Source of the DNA: an uncultured Ruminiclostridium sp.
Lineage (GTDB): Bacteria; Bacillota; Clostridia; Oscillospirales; Ruminococcaceae
Assembly: GCA_910588335.1 (NCBI GenBank)
Contig: CAJUQV010000014.1
Coordinates: 19,053 to 83,052, forward strand
Direction: 5' to 3'
Length of the DNA stretch: 64,000 nucleotides
In this document: in pieces, positions 16,767-25,730 of the stretch
Layout of the letters: the number at the start of each line of letters is the position of its first letter
Numbering within the stretch: the first letter of the stretch is position 1
Program-made: the position numbers and the translations under genes
Notes under the pieces: model-generated
What the model was told of the DNA's origin: nothing
Seen by the model: only the letters and a program-made list of their open reading frames with translations
The model's database searches: none

Positions 16767-18038
16767 TTAATCTCTGTAAACAATTTTTCCATTCAGCAGG
16801 GTATACTTTACTTTTCCGCTGAGGGTCATTCCTTTAAAACAGGTGTTCTTTGATTTGGATCGCAGTTTTTCGGGCTGTACCGTCCACTGCTCGTTCTCGC
16901 TGAATATAGTTATATCCGCGACACTGCCTACGGACAAATCCCCGCCGCTTATTCCCAGAATGCGTCTCGGATTGACGCACATAAGCTCCACAAGCCGTAC
17001 ATGAGATATTTTTCCTGTGCTGAGAAGAGCGGTTACGGTTACGGCAAGAGAGGTTTCTAGCCCCACCACGCCGTTGGGAGCGGTGTAAAAATCCGCTTTC
17101 TGCTCTTTGGTATGGGGAGCATGATCGGTGACAATACAGTCTATCGTACCATCGCATATACCCTCGATAATTGCATCAACGTCCGCCTGCTCTCTTAAAG
17201 GAGGATTCATTCGGTAATCCGCGTCTTTGGAAAAAAGCTTGTCCTCCGTTAAAGTAAAATAATGCGGAGCGGTTTCACAGGTGACCTTTGCACCGGACTT
17301 TTTCATATGACGTATTATATCAACCGCTTCTTTTGTGGAAACATGGGCAATATGAATCGGAAGCCCCTGCTCCTCAGCCAGAAAAATTTCCCTTGCGGTT
17401 ATATAATTTTCGCTGGAACGCGCCATGCCTTTTATGCCTAAGACATCGCTGACTGCGCCCATATTCATTATACCGCCGTCTATTATATCTGGATCCTCGC
17501 AGTGGCTTATTATGGTCAGCCTTTCAAGGGCGGCGTTTTTTATGGCGGCTTTCATCATCATTGCGTTTTTAACGGGTTTTCCGTCGTCGCTTACTCCCAC
17601 ACAGCCCGCCGACTTAAGTTCTGCAAAATCGGTAAGTTCCGCGCCCGACAAACCTTTTGTGATCGAGCCTATGGGATATACTTTAGTTTTGGCGCTCTTT
17701 GCCATATCGAGAATATATTTTACCGTTTCGGGGCAGTCCACGGGAGGGGTAGTGTTGGGCATACAGGCAACGGCGGTAACTCCGCCCGCCGCAGCCGCTT
17801 CGGAAGCGGTAAAGATATCCTCCTTTTCCGTCTGTCCCGGATCGCGCATATGAATGTGCATATCGCAGACTCCGGGGATCACGGTGAGACCCGAACAGTC
17901 GATACAGAGGGTGTTTTCGTCCATGGGAAGCGATCTTCCCACTTCGGCAATTTTTCCGTCGACGATTCTCACGTCCAGAATTTCGTCGATCCTGTTTACG
18001 CTGTCAACAACATGTCCGTTTGTCAGGCAAAGCTCCAT
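16767..18038 (-). CDS. pyrC: Dihydroorotase, type I
   Basis: Zinc amidohydrolase closing carbamoyl aspartate to dihydroorotate. At 423 residues it matches the multifunctional type I group. Metal ligands are seen in DMHIHMRDPG (H61, H63), SHCEDPD and HIAHVST, with the catalytic Asp in VTDHAPH. It is the first gene of the pyrC-pyrF-carA-carB transcript, preceded by a strong promoter and an 87-nt leader in which I see no PyrR-type attenuator. pyrB and pyrE are not in the window. Confidence 0.96.
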   Translation of the reverse strand: MELCLTNGHVVDSVNRIDEILDVRIVDGKIAEVGRSLPMDENTLCIDCSGLTVIPGVCDMHIHMRDPGQTEKEDIFTASEAAAAGGVTAVACMPNTTPPVDCPETVKYILDMAKSAKTKVYPIGSITKGLSGAELTDFAELKSAGCVGVSDDGKPVKNAMMMKAAIKNAALERLTIISHCEDPDIIDGGIMNMGAVSDVLGIKGMARSSENYITAREIFLAEEQGLPIHIAHVSTKEAVDIIRHMKKSGAKVTCETAPHYFTLTEDKLFSKDADYRMNPPLREQADVDAIIEGICDGTIDCIVTDHAPHTKEQKADFYTAPNGVVGLETSLAVTVTALLSTGKISHVRLVELMCVNPRRILGISGGDLSVGSVADITIFSENEQWTVQPEKLRSKSKNTCFKGMTLSGKVKYTLLNGKIVYRD

Positions 18039-18131
18039 TTCATTTTCCTTTCGCTGTTTTTTAAAGATTTGAATTAAGCTTATAAAACGTGAATGCAGGT
18101 TATATTTCTTTTATAAAACCGTATTTGATTT

Positions 18132-18160
18132 ATTATACTACATTTTCGCGTTTTTCGCAA
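18132..18160 (-). promoter_or_regulatory. SigA-type promoter of the pyr operon
   Basis: Minus strand TTGCGA (18155-18160), 17-bp spacer, TATAAT (18132-18137). Transcription would begin near 18125, about 87 nt before pyrC. The stretch 18161-18295 upstream is very AT-rich and holds no gene that I can support. Confidence 0.75.
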
Positions 18161-18295
18161 CAGTTTTTTTATAGTGTTTAAAAAAAATTATAATTTTGTA
18201 TATTATGACAATTTAAAAATTTATAAAAATTGAGCGAGAGATTATCCTGACAAAAATCAAAAAGTAAAAATTCAGCTTTTATTGCTCCGAAACTA

Positions 18296-18456
18296 GGGGC
18301 TATCTGAAAAGTCGCAATTTGCACAATTTTTACTAACTGCGGACGCTTTCTGCGTCAAAAATGCTCGAAATACTTTAGTATTCCTGCGCTTTTTTCCTTG
18401 AAATCGCCACGCATTTAGCAAAATTGCACAAAATTGCTTAGTTTTCAAATACGCCC
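18296..18456 (-). repeat. MITE-like element D3
   Basis: 161 bp with imperfect terminal inverted repeats GGGGCTATCTGAAAA and TTTTCAAATACGCCC, flanked by TA on both sides (18294-18295, 18457-18458). Read on the minus strand its middle has the superfamily core AAGCGCAGGAATACT-AAAGTATTTCGAG followed by TTTTTGACGCAG. It lies between the pyr promoter and the transketolase genes. Confidence 0.75.
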
Positions 18457-18458
18457 TA

Positions 18459-18595
18459 ACTCTTGAATTTTTTATGCGCCCAAAGACTTCCGAAACAAGG
18501 AAGAAAGCCGCAGGAATATACGCATATTTCAAGGGTTTCCGACGAGGTATTTCGGCAGACGGCCAAGCCGAAATTGTTCAAGAGTTATACTAAGG
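18459..18595 (+). repeat. MITE-like element D4, adjoining D3
   Basis: 137 bp with terminal inverted repeats ACTCTTGAATT and TTGTTCAAGAGT, flanked by TA (18457-18458, shared with D3; and 18596-18597). It has the core AAGGAAGAAAGCCGCAGG then AATATACGCATATTTCAAG. A fragment resembling a D end (AGGCTTGTTTGAA) follows at 18602-18614, so at least three insertion events are stacked here. Confidence 0.7.
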
Positions 18596-18629
18596 CTTGT
18601 TTGAATAACGGTAACAACGCATACGAAAA

Positions 18630-18651
18630 CCCACCCGAAAAAACGGGTGGG
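18630..18651 (-). terminator. Terminator of the transketolase genes
   Basis: CCCACCCG pairs with CGGGTGGG over an A6 loop. On the minus strand the loop is T6 and the stem is followed by TTTT, 9 bp after the stop codon. Confidence 0.8.
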
Positions 18652-18659
18652 CTAAAGAA

Positions 18660-19595
18660 CTATTTACCCAAGGCTTCCTTGGTAACCTTGACAATATTAT
18701 CGGAGCAAAGACCGAACTCCTTAAGCAAAGGAACAGCGGGACCGCTGTGTCCGAATTTATCCTGAACGCCGATTTTAATAACAGGAACGGGAACCGTTTC
18801 GGTAACGACTTCGGAAACGGCGCTGCCGAGACCTCCGATAACGGAGTGCTCCTCAACGGTGATTATCTTGCCGGTTTCCTTGGCGGCTATGATTATAATA
18901 TCGCGGTCAATGGGCTTAATGGTGTGAATGTTGATAACACGGGCATTGATTCCCTGCTCCGCAAGGATTTTTCCCGCTTCGATGGCTTCGTTTACCATAA
19001 GACCCGTTGCGATAATGGCGATATCATTACCGCTTCTCAGCTCAATGCCTTTTCCCAGCTCAAATTTATAGGTTTTAGGGTCATTGAAGGTGGGAATTGC
19101 AAGTCTTCCAAATCTCATATAGGTAGGGCCTACGTAATCCGCCATCGCCAATACCGCCGCCTTAGTTTCAACGTCGTCGGCAGGGTTGATGACCGTCATT
19201 CCGGGGAGTACACGCATAAGGGCTATATCCTCATTGCACTGGTGTGAAGCGCCGTCCTCGCCTACGGATATTCCCGCGTGTGTAGCGCCGATCTTAACAT
19301 TGAGGTGAGGATAGCAAATGCTGTTTCTCACTATCTCAAAGGCACGTCCCGCGGCAAACATTGCGAAACTGCTGGCAAAAACAAGCTTTCCGGTTGTGGC
19401 GATACCCGCCGCAACGCCCATCATATCTGCTTCCGCGATACCGCAGTCAAAAAAGCGGTCGGGATATGCTTTTTTATATATACCCGTCTTTGTCGCTGCC
19501 GCCAAATCAGCATCAAGCACAATAAGGTCGGGTCTTTTTTCGGCAAGCATAACAAGAGCTTCACCGTAACTGTCACGAGTTGCTTTTTTATCCAT
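18660..19595 (-). CDS. Transketolase, C-terminal subunit
   Basis: Second half of a split transketolase (pyrimidine-binding and C-terminal domains), 311 residues. It moves two-carbon units between sugar phosphates in the non-oxidative pentose phosphate pathway. Visible are LDADLAAATKTGIYK, the catalytic-Glu region DCGIAEADMMGVAAGIA, the cofactor-ring loop SSFAMFAAGRAFE, and the C-terminal IITVEEHSVIGGLGSAV. It follows the N-terminal subunit gene by 26 bp with a GGAAAGGATC ribosome site. Split transketolases are common in Clostridia and archaea. Confidence 0.95.
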   Translation of the reverse strand: MDKKATRDSYGEALVMLAEKRPDLIVLDADLAAATKTGIYKKAYPDRFFDCGIAEADMMGVAAGIATTGKLVFASSFAMFAAGRAFEIVRNSICYPHLNVKIGATHAGISVGEDGASHQCNEDIALMRVLPGMTVINPADDVETKAAVLAMADYVGPTYMRFGRLAIPTFNDPKTYKFELGKGIELRSGNDIAIIATGLMVNEAIEAGKILAEQGINARVINIHTIKPIDRDIIIIAAKETGKIITVEEHSVIGGLGSAVSEVVTETVPVPVIKIGVQDKFGHSGPAVPLLKEFGLCSDNIVKVTKEALGK

Positions 19596-19621
19596 AATTC
19601 TGTAATACCGATCCTTTCCAA

Positions 19622-20464
19622 TTACTTAGTAAGCTCGTCAAGCTTTGCCTTTAATTCGGCGACGGCGGTGTTGTATTCCTCTTCGTTAGGAGCCTTGCCA
19701 TGCCATCCCACCTGATTTTCCATGTAGCTTACGCCCTTACCCTTGGTGGTCTTTAAAATAATGGCGGTAGGCTGGTTGGCTACCGTTTCGGCTTCATTGA
19801 AAGCCTTTTCAATAGCATCAAAATCGTGTCCGTCGATAACGATAACATGCCAGCCGAATGACCTGAACTTTTCGTCTATGGGGTACGGACTCATTACCTC
19901 GCTGATTTTTCCGTCTATCTGAAGTCCGTTGTTATCCACTACCGCCACCAGATTGTCAAGCTGATAATGAGCAGCCAGCATTGCCGCCTCCCACACAAGG
20001 CCTTCTTCAAGCTCGCCATCGCCGAGAACGGCGTAAACTCTGTATATATCGTTATCCAGCTTTCCCGAAAGAGCCATGCCGCAGGCGGCGGAAATTCCCT
20101 GTCCCAAAGAACCGGTGCTCATATCAACGCCGGGGATCTTACCCAAAACGGGGTGACCCTGCAAATAGCTGTCGATATGACGAAGGGTTTTCAGATCCTC
20201 AACGGGAAAAAATCCTCTGTTTGCCAACACCGAGTAGAGGGCCGGAGCGGTATGTCCCTTAGAGAGCACCAGCCTGTCCCTGTCAGGCATTGTGGGATTC
20301 TGGGGATCAATATTCATCCTGTTGAAATACAGATATGTGAGCGCATCGCATACGGAAAGCGATCCGCCGGGGTGACCGCATTTTGCGCCGTAAACACCCT
20401 CTATAATTCCCAACCTTACCTTGGCAGCGTTTATTTCAAGCTGCTTCTTGTGTACCTGATCCAT
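19622..20464 (-). CDS. Transketolase, N-terminal subunit
   Basis: Thiamine diphosphate-binding half of the split transketolase, 280 residues. The diphosphate/magnesium motif is AVLGDGELEEGLVWEAAMLAAHYQLDN-like (GDGELEEG near 147-154), with substrate-binding His residues in KCGHPGGSLS and SKGHTAPALY. It starts the two-gene operon behind a good promoter at 20531-20559. Both subunits together give the complete enzyme. Confidence 0.95.
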   Translation of the reverse strand: MDQVHKKQLEINAAKVRLGIIEGVYGAKCGHPGGSLSVCDALTYLYFNRMNIDPQNPTMPDRDRLVLSKGHTAPALYSVLANRGFFPVEDLKTLRHIDSYLQGHPVLGKIPGVDMSTGSLGQGISAACGMALSGKLDNDIYRVYAVLGDGELEEGLVWEAAMLAAHYQLDNLVAVVDNNGLQIDGKISEVMSPYPIDEKFRSFGWHVIVIDGHDFDAIEKAFNEAETVANQPTAIILKTTKGKGVSYMENQVGWHGKAPNEEEYNTAVAELKAKLDELTK

Positions 20465-20530
20465 TTGATAGTTTCCTTTCTGTGTATTTATATAATGTCT
20501 TTATATTCTATTTTTTTGCTCTTTTAAAAT

Positions 20531-20559
20531 ATTATACCACTTTTTTCCGAATTACACAA
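20531..20559 (-). promoter_or_regulatory. SigA-type promoter of the transketolase operon
   Basis: Minus strand TTGTGT (20554-20559), 17-bp spacer, TATAAT (20531-20536), about 60 bp before the start codon. Confidence 0.7.
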
Positions 20560-20563
20560 TACC

Positions 20564-21577
20564 TTATTTTAAAATTACCTCGCTGTCAAAAAATTTTTCC
20601 TGAAAATCAACAGCGCTTTCTATTTCCTCTTTGGAAAACTCACAGCCGTCTTTTGCAACCACCCATTTGTCCTCCACATCGTTAAATCTGTGAACAACCG
20701 CAATTATCCTTCCGGTAAATTCGCTTACGGCTCTGTCTTCGCCCAGATAATAAACGTCCTGATCCGATCCGTCTCCCGCTGACACGCCTTCTACATAACC
20801 GTAGTTAACCGGATAGTAAAGGGATTTTATTCTTGGATGGAAAGTTCCGAGAGGTCTGTCCGTCTTTCCCGTTATTCTATTACCGATTATATCCGAATAA
20901 TCAAGAGGCTCGGATTTCTTTTTGAGTTTTGCCCATATATGATAATGCTTGCTGTTTTGTATTTTTCCGTATGAAATACAATTGCCCGAATGTATAACTC
21001 TTATAAGCTCAAATTCGGGTTCAAAAAATTTTTTTATATCATTCAGATTTACAAAAAAGTGCGGAACATTTTTTTCGGGACCGTCCTCCGTTTTAATTAC
21101 CGTATTTTCATCCACATGCGGATAGTTTGCTTCACAAAAGGAATAGGCTGCCTTTGAACATAGGGTAAGAAATATTTCACCGTCCGGCTTTAATATTTTC
21201 TTTATCTTATCCAATATTCTTTTAAATCCCATAGTATCGGTATGTGAAACCGCATTATACGAAAAAATACAGTCAAAGGAATTTTCCCGATAGGGTAATT
21301 CAAGCATATCACAGACCTTTGAGGTGATTATGACATTTTCCCGCTTCTCGGCTTCTCTTAATTTTTTAATCGCATACTCGGAAATATCAACCGCCGTTAC
21401 CTTAAATCCGTTTCGGGCAAAAAGCAGTGAATGTCTGCCCAATCCACAGCCTAAGTCCAGTATAGACCTACTGCCCTGTTTTTTCCACTTTTCACAGAAG
21501 TAATAGCTTTCATCGGAGGGATCAAGCCAAAATGATTCGTCAGCGGTTTCCCAGTTCCAGCCCTTTGATTCCACCAT
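20564..21577 (-). CDS. SAM methyltransferase fused to an inorganic pyrophosphatase-like domain
   Basis: 337 residues in two parts. Residues about 1-215 are a class I methyltransferase: motif I LDLGCGLGRHS (about 40-50), VTAVDISEYAI, and FSYNAVSHTD at motif IV. Residues about 226-337 resemble a soluble inorganic pyrophosphatase core: DRPLGTFHPRIKSLYYPVNY, YVEGVSAGDGSDQDVYYLG, and HRFNDVEDKWVVA. The pyrophosphatase-like half keeps several acidic residues in the DGSDQD and DVEDKWV segments, but activity is not certain. The methylation substrate is unknown. The ATG follows AAGGAGA. Confidence 0.8.
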   Translation of the reverse strand: MVESKGWNWETADESFWLDPSDESYYFCEKWKKQGSRSILDLGCGLGRHSLLFARNGFKVTAVDISEYAIKKLREAEKRENVIITSKVCDMLELPYRENSFDCIFSYNAVSHTDTMGFKRILDKIKKILKPDGEIFLTLCSKAAYSFCEANYPHVDENTVIKTEDGPEKNVPHFFVNLNDIKKFFEPEFELIRVIHSGNCISYGKIQNSKHYHIWAKLKKKSEPLDYSDIIGNRITGKTDRPLGTFHPRIKSLYYPVNYGYVEGVSAGDGSDQDVYYLGEDRAVSEFTGRIIAVVHRFNDVEDKWVVAKDGCEFSKEEIESAVDFQEKFFDSEVILK

Positions 21578-21603
21578 CTTATTATGTCTCCTTAAAAACG
21601 CTT

Positions 21604-22413
21604 TTACATTTTTTCTATGTAGTCAATAACCTCGGAAATCGCCCCGCTGTTGTTGTCGCAAACAACCAGATCAGCCGCGTCCTTCGCGGACTGCTGCGCC
21701 GAGGCCACCGCTACGCCGAGACTCGCCTGTTCTATCAGCTCGATATCGTTGTTGTAATCGCCTACCCCTACTGTGAAAGCGTCCTTTTTTTCCATTATCT
21801 CAAGAAGTTTTTGGAAGCCGCTTCCCTTGTTCACTCCAAGAGGGAGCATTTCAAAATAATGATTCTCGCTTCGTACCCAGTGAGCCGAATTCGTATACTT
21901 GGGACGTTCATACACAAAATCAATTATTTTCTGTATATTTTCGGGGGGATATGCTATCAGCATTTTAAGCCAGCTTTCCTCGTTTATCTCGTCAACGCCG
22001 CACATTATGGGCTGTACGTTTTCTAAAGCAAGATGCTCCCGTTCGATTTGATTTATTGAGGGAACGTAAACCTTGTCGCGGCACAAAATTTCAATGGCGA
22101 TATCGGGAAAGGCTTCTATAAGCTCTTCAGCCGTATTTTTTGCGGATTCGGGAAGAGCGCTGTGCCATAAAAACTTATCATTGTTAAAATCATAAACCGC
22201 TGAGCCGTTGAAAATTACGGCGGGAGTATTAAGACCTACTCTTTCGGCTACAGGTTTTGCCATTGAATAGCCGCGTCCCGTAGCTAAGGTAAATATTCCG
22301 CCGCCCGATCTGAAACGGTTTATGGCTTCCATATCCTTGGGAAGTATCTTTTTTTCGTCGGTCACTAAGGTGCCGTCTATATCGGTCATTATAATAACGT
22401 TTTTAAAGTTCAT
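21604..22413 (-). CDS. Cof-type HAD phosphatase
   Basis: Cytoplasmic HAD-superfamily hydrolase with a type IIB cap, 269 residues. Motif I is IIMTDIDGTLV (nucleophile D11, acid D13), motif II an ATGRG segment, motif III Lys in LPLGVNKGSGF, and motif IV VGVGDYNNDIELIE. Such enzymes dephosphorylate sugar phosphates, flavin or cofactor phosphates; the substrate cannot be assigned. It lies 26 bp upstream of the fusion gene and 20 bp after the pseudouridine synthase gene, and is probably cotranscribed. Confidence 0.92.
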   Translation of the reverse strand: MNFKNVIIMTDIDGTLVTDEKKILPKDMEAINRFRSGGGIFTLATGRGYSMAKPVAERVGLNTPAVIFNGSAVYDFNNDKFLWHSALPESAKNTAEELIEAFPDIAIEILCRDKVYVPSINQIEREHLALENVQPIMCGVDEINEESWLKMLIAYPPENIQKIIDFVYERPKYTNSAHWVRSENHYFEMLPLGVNKGSGFQKLLEIMEKKDAFTVGVGDYNNDIELIEQASLGVAVASAQQSAKDAADLVVCDNNSGAISEVIDYIEKM

Positions 22414-22433
22414 ATATCCCTCTTATTCTATTT

Positions 22434-23342
22434 TTATAAATCTGCATTACCGCCGATATTTTTCAGCATTTTTTTAAAATATTCGGGAAGTTCGGAGGAA
22501 AAAAACAGGTTTTCTCCCGTTATCGGATGGACAAAGCCTATTTCCCTTGCATGGAGGCACTGCCCTTCCAGCCATTTGGGCTTTCCGTCGCCGTAAACCG
22601 GATCCCCCGCAACAGGATGACCGATATACGCCATATGAACCCTTATCTGATGAGTTCTCCCCGTTTCCAAGGTAAGACGAAGATGCGAATGTTTTTGATA
22701 ATTTTCTATAACCTCGTAAATTGTCTTTGCTTCTCTTCCGTTTTCACATACCGCCATTTTTTTTCGGTCGATTCTGTGCCTCGCCAAAGGGGCGTTTACT
22801 GTTCCGTTTTCTTTCATTCCCCCCAAAACAATCGCTTCATATCTTCTAATGAAGCTGTGACATTTTATCTGCTGCGCAAGACCGTTATGAGCCGCATCGT
22901 TTTTAGCAACTATCAGGAGTCCGCTGGTATCCTTATCTATCCTGTGGACTATGCCGGGACGTATCACTCCGTTTATTCCCGAAAGACTGCCTTTACAATG
23001 ATACATTAAGGCATTCACAAGGGTTCCGGCGTAATGCCCCGGAGCGGGATGCACTACCATTCCCTTTGGCTTGTTTACCACAAGAAGATCCTTATCCTCA
23101 TACAATATATTTAATGATATATTTTCGGCTTTTATTTCCGGCTCTTCCGCTTCCGGCAATTCGATCTCAATAATATCCCCGGATTTCAGCCTGAAATTTT
23201 TCCCGCACACCTTTCCGTTAACTAAACATTTGCCTTTTTCCAACAAGACAGACGCTGTTGAACGGGAAAGCTCCGAATTGTCGGAAACGTATTTGTCCGC
23301 GCGTACGTTTTCGGATAATACCGTTAAAATCAGCTTACTCAT
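22434..23342 (-). CDS. RluA/RluD-family pseudouridine synthase
   Basis: Isomerises uridines in rRNA (RluD-type in position and architecture). 302 residues: an S4 RNA-binding domain at about 15-70 (RADKYVSDNSELSRSTASVLLEKG), then the catalytic domain with HRIDKDTSGL, where D136 is the nucleophile, and the signature TGRTHQIRVHMAYIGHPVAGD. The start overlaps the lspA stop by 4 bp (ATGA), the usual lspA-rluD arrangement of Firmicutes. Confidence 0.94.
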   Translation of the reverse strand: MSKLILTVLSENVRADKYVSDNSELSRSTASVLLEKGKCLVNGKVCGKNFRLKSGDIIEIELPEAEEPEIKAENISLNILYEDKDLLVVNKPKGMVVHPAPGHYAGTLVNALMYHCKGSLSGINGVIRPGIVHRIDKDTSGLLIVAKNDAAHNGLAQQIKCHSFIRRYEAIVLGGMKENGTVNAPLARHRIDRKKMAVCENGREAKTIYEVIENYQKHSHLRLTLETGRTHQIRVHMAYIGHPVAGDPVYGDGKPKWLEGQCLHAREIGFVHPITGENLFFSSELPEYFKKMLKNIGGNADL

Positions 23343-23962
23343 TTATCCTCTTTTTTTCTAATTTCAGCCTTTATAGATGCGCCGGAATTCTTTTTGTCGA
23401 AAGCCTCGTAGGTATTAAGATCAGTTTCGGGATTTACGCCCTCCGCTTTTACTTCTGATGAATCTTCCTCGGCACATGCTCTTATCTTTTTCTCCTTAGA
23501 CGTCTTTATCTCATCATGAATATAAAACAACATCAAAAAAAATGTGCCCATTACCGCACAAATATCGGCAAAATTGAATACGGCAAATTTTATTATCCTA
23601 AAATCAATAAAATCAACCACATAATTATTGACTATCCTGTCGATAAGGTTACCGATACCGCCTGCTATAATAAAAGAGAAGCACCATATATAAGACGTTT
23701 TTTTTACTCGTTTTGACAACATCAATATAATAACCCCCAATATAACTATGGAGGTTAATATAATTAAAAAGGTTTGTTTATCCTTAAGAATACTGAACGC
23801 CGCTCCCGTATTCTCCTTGTAGGTAAAATTAAGCCATTCGTTTTCGCCAATACTTAAAATATTAACGGTTCCTTGAGGCTTTATATATGTTACGGCAAGG
23901 TACTTTGTTAACTGATCTATTCCGACAAGCAGTGCCGCAGCGGCCAAAGCAATATAAGTCAT
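23339..23962 (-). CDS. lspA: Lipoprotein signal peptidase II with C-terminal extension
   Basis: Membrane aspartyl protease that removes signal peptides from prolipoproteins. Four membrane helices lie in the first 155 residues. Catalytic Asp residues are in GGIGNLIDR (D108) and VVDFIDF (117-120); the conserved NTGAAFS loop is at 51-57. At 207 residues it is about 45 longer than usual: a charged, Lys/Glu-rich cytoplasmic tail (about 155-207) with no recognised domain. It lies 49 bp after divIVA. Confidence 0.94.
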   Translation of the reverse strand: MTYIALAAAALLVGIDQLTKYLAVTYIKPQGTVNILSIGENEWLNFTYKENTGAAFSILKDKQTFLIILTSIVILGVIILMLSKRVKKTSYIWCFSFIIAGGIGNLIDRIVNNYVVDFIDFRIIKFAVFNFADICAVMGTFFLMLFYIHDEIKTSKEKKIRACAEEDSSEVKAEGVNPETDLNTYEAFDKKNSGASIKAEIRKKEDK

Positions 23963-24011
23963 TGTCTTTCCTTTTATCCGTTCATTTTTCGGTGTACAAT
24001 TGATTTAGTTT

Positions 24012-24914
24012 TTACTTTTTATTGTTGCTTCCAAACTGAAGCTTTTCATATTTGGACTTACGTTTAGACTTGTCAAATAAAGGACTGCTTGTTTCGTCGT
24101 ATTCCTCCACGTCCTCGGCAACTGCCTCTTCTTCGAATACGGGCTTTGAAGCAATCTCTGTAGTTTTTTCAAGTACTATCGCTTCGTTTTCCTTATTGAT
24201 TTTTTCGAGTTTTAACTCCGCCTTCTTTTCCTTTGCCGCAACAGGCTTGGGAGACTCCTCAGCCTTATCGGTATTGGGAGCTTCTTCAAGGGGCTTCTGT
24301 TCCTCTGTAAACTTTATGGTATCCTTGGCATTCAGCACAAATTCGTTATCGCACTTTGCGGGAATAGAGTTAATGTAAGTGATGTGCTCCTGATACCCCT
24401 TAAGGAGCCTTTCGATAAACGCTTTGCTTTCATCTCTTGTTTTTGCAAGAATGGATTCCTGCTTTCTTATCTCGGCCTCCATCGCGGCTTTTATCTCGGC
24501 AGATTTACGCTCACACTCGGCGATAATTTTGGTTTTCTCGGCGTTAGCATCATCAACAAGCTTTTTAGCGTATTCCTCCTTCTCATTAACTCTGTCCTCG
24601 GCATCTTTAATCATTTTTTCAGACTTTTCCTTAGCGTCGCTCATCATTTTATCGGATTTTTCCTTAGCGACAGCCAAAACAGAGCTGCTCTGCTTCTGAG
24701 CGCCCAAAAGAGCTTCCTTTATTGCATCCTCGTCGTTTCTGTACTCGCGTATCTTATCTGCGAGCACTTCCATCTTCTTTTCCTGTTCCTCGCTTAGCTT
24801 TTTCAGATTGGCAAATTCGGCCGACATTTCCTCAAGAAAATCGTCAACCTCCTCCATTTTATAACCGTTTAAGCCTTTAGCGAATTTCTTTTCCTTTATG
24901 TCCTTTGCTTCCAT
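24012..24914 (-). CDS. divIVA: DivIVA-family cell division/polarity protein
   Basis: Coiled-coil scaffold that binds curved membrane at septa and poles. The N-terminal membrane-binding domain is clear (KKFAKGLNGYKMEEVDDFLEEM, about 8-30), followed by a long Lys/Glu/Ala coiled coil (about 33-165) and an acidic, low-complexity tail to residue 300. It is longer than B. subtilis DivIVA (about 165 residues), as is common in Clostridia. It sits in the conserved ylm cluster before lspA; ileS, the usual next gene in Bacilli, is absent. Confidence 0.92.
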   Translation of the reverse strand: MEAKDIKEKKFAKGLNGYKMEEVDDFLEEMSAEFANLKKLSEEQEKKMEVLADKIREYRNDEDAIKEALLGAQKQSSSVLAVAKEKSDKMMSDAKEKSEKMIKDAEDRVNEKEEYAKKLVDDANAEKTKIIAECERKSAEIKAAMEAEIRKQESILAKTRDESKAFIERLLKGYQEHITYINSIPAKCDNEFVLNAKDTIKFTEEQKPLEEAPNTDKAEESPKPVAAKEKKAELKLEKINKENEAIVLEKTTEIASKPVFEEEAVAEDVEEYDETSSPLFDKSKRKSKYEKLQFGSNNKK

Positions 24915-24971
24915 TGAACGCCTCCGTGTTTGTTTTTTTATTGTACTGATTATCCTGCCCCGAAACCTTAA

Positions 24972-25730
24972 TCATTTATACTTTTTTAGCAGGGCGTGTT
25001 TTTTGCCTTTTTTCGTTTCAAAACCAAGCCGTGAAAAAATAAACTTTCCGTATCCCTTTACCGAAAAGACCTCTCCCTCGTCTATATTCCTTGAAACAGA
25101 AGAAACCTCAATATCATCGGATACGACCTTTCCCGATTTTATCAACGCAACCGCTTTTTCACGGCTTATTCCGCAGGCAGCCGCCACTAAAACGTCTATC
25201 CTTTCGGAAGCGATAACCGCGAAAATTTCCTCAAATTCCTGTTGTGGAATTACAATCTTAAGACCAGCTTCCTGTTTTACACCTACTCTTCCGATTTTTT
25301 CAATCTCGGCGGAAATAAGGGCAGCGGCGTTTTTTGTGGCAAATACCGCCGCTCCGCCTTCAATCACGGCTATGTCGCCTATCTGATCTCTTTTGATCCC
25401 AAGGGACATAAGCGCTCCCAAAAAATCACGATGAGTAAGCTTATCTTTAGGGCGAAAGAAAAAAGTTACTGCTTCAAAAGGATAATTATCCATTTCCACC
25501 GAAGGAGAGGAAAACATTTTTCTCACAGCACCCTCATATCCACCCCAAAAACCGCATTCAACTCCAACGGAGGAAGCGGTGTACTCCGCGAGCCTTTGTT
25601 CCCTCTCTGTAAGAAAACCGCTGAACTTGGGAGTGAAGGTTTTTTCACTTATCAGAGATATATCCCTGATATGGCGGCAAAACTCCGTTTCCTCCCCGTT
25701 TACGGGCAGATACGTGTTAGCCGATATCAT
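24972..25730 (-). CDS. ylmH: YlmH-family RNA-binding protein (S4 domain)
   Basis: 252-residue YlmH-type protein with a C-terminal S4 RNA-binding domain at about 178-240 (RIDVLVAAACGISREKAVALIKSG, then the DIEVSSVSRNIDEGEVFSVKG turn). The N-terminal region carries YlmH-typical FLTEREQRLAEY and the DFLGALMSLGIKRDQIGDI segment. YlmH proteins act on ribosomes or nascent chain quality control and sit beside sepF and divIVA. It overlaps sepF by 4 bp. Confidence 0.92.
   Translation of the reverse strand: MISANTYLPVNGEETEFCRHIRDISLISEKTFTPKFSGFLTEREQRLAEYTASSVGVECGFWGGYEGAVRKMFSSPSVEMDNYPFEAVTFFFRPKDKLTHRDFLGALMSLGIKRDQIGDIAVIEGGAAVFATKNAAALISAEIEKIGRVGVKQEAGLKIVIPQQEFEEIFAVIASERIDVLVAAACGISREKAVALIKSGKVVSDDIEVSSVSRNIDEGEVFSVKGYGKFIFSRLGFETKKGKKHALLKKYK

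Noticed and set aside
18463..18765. Plus-strand open frame of 100 codons beginning in element D4
   Set aside because: It runs through repeats D4, the terminator and the end of the transketolase gene; no family match.
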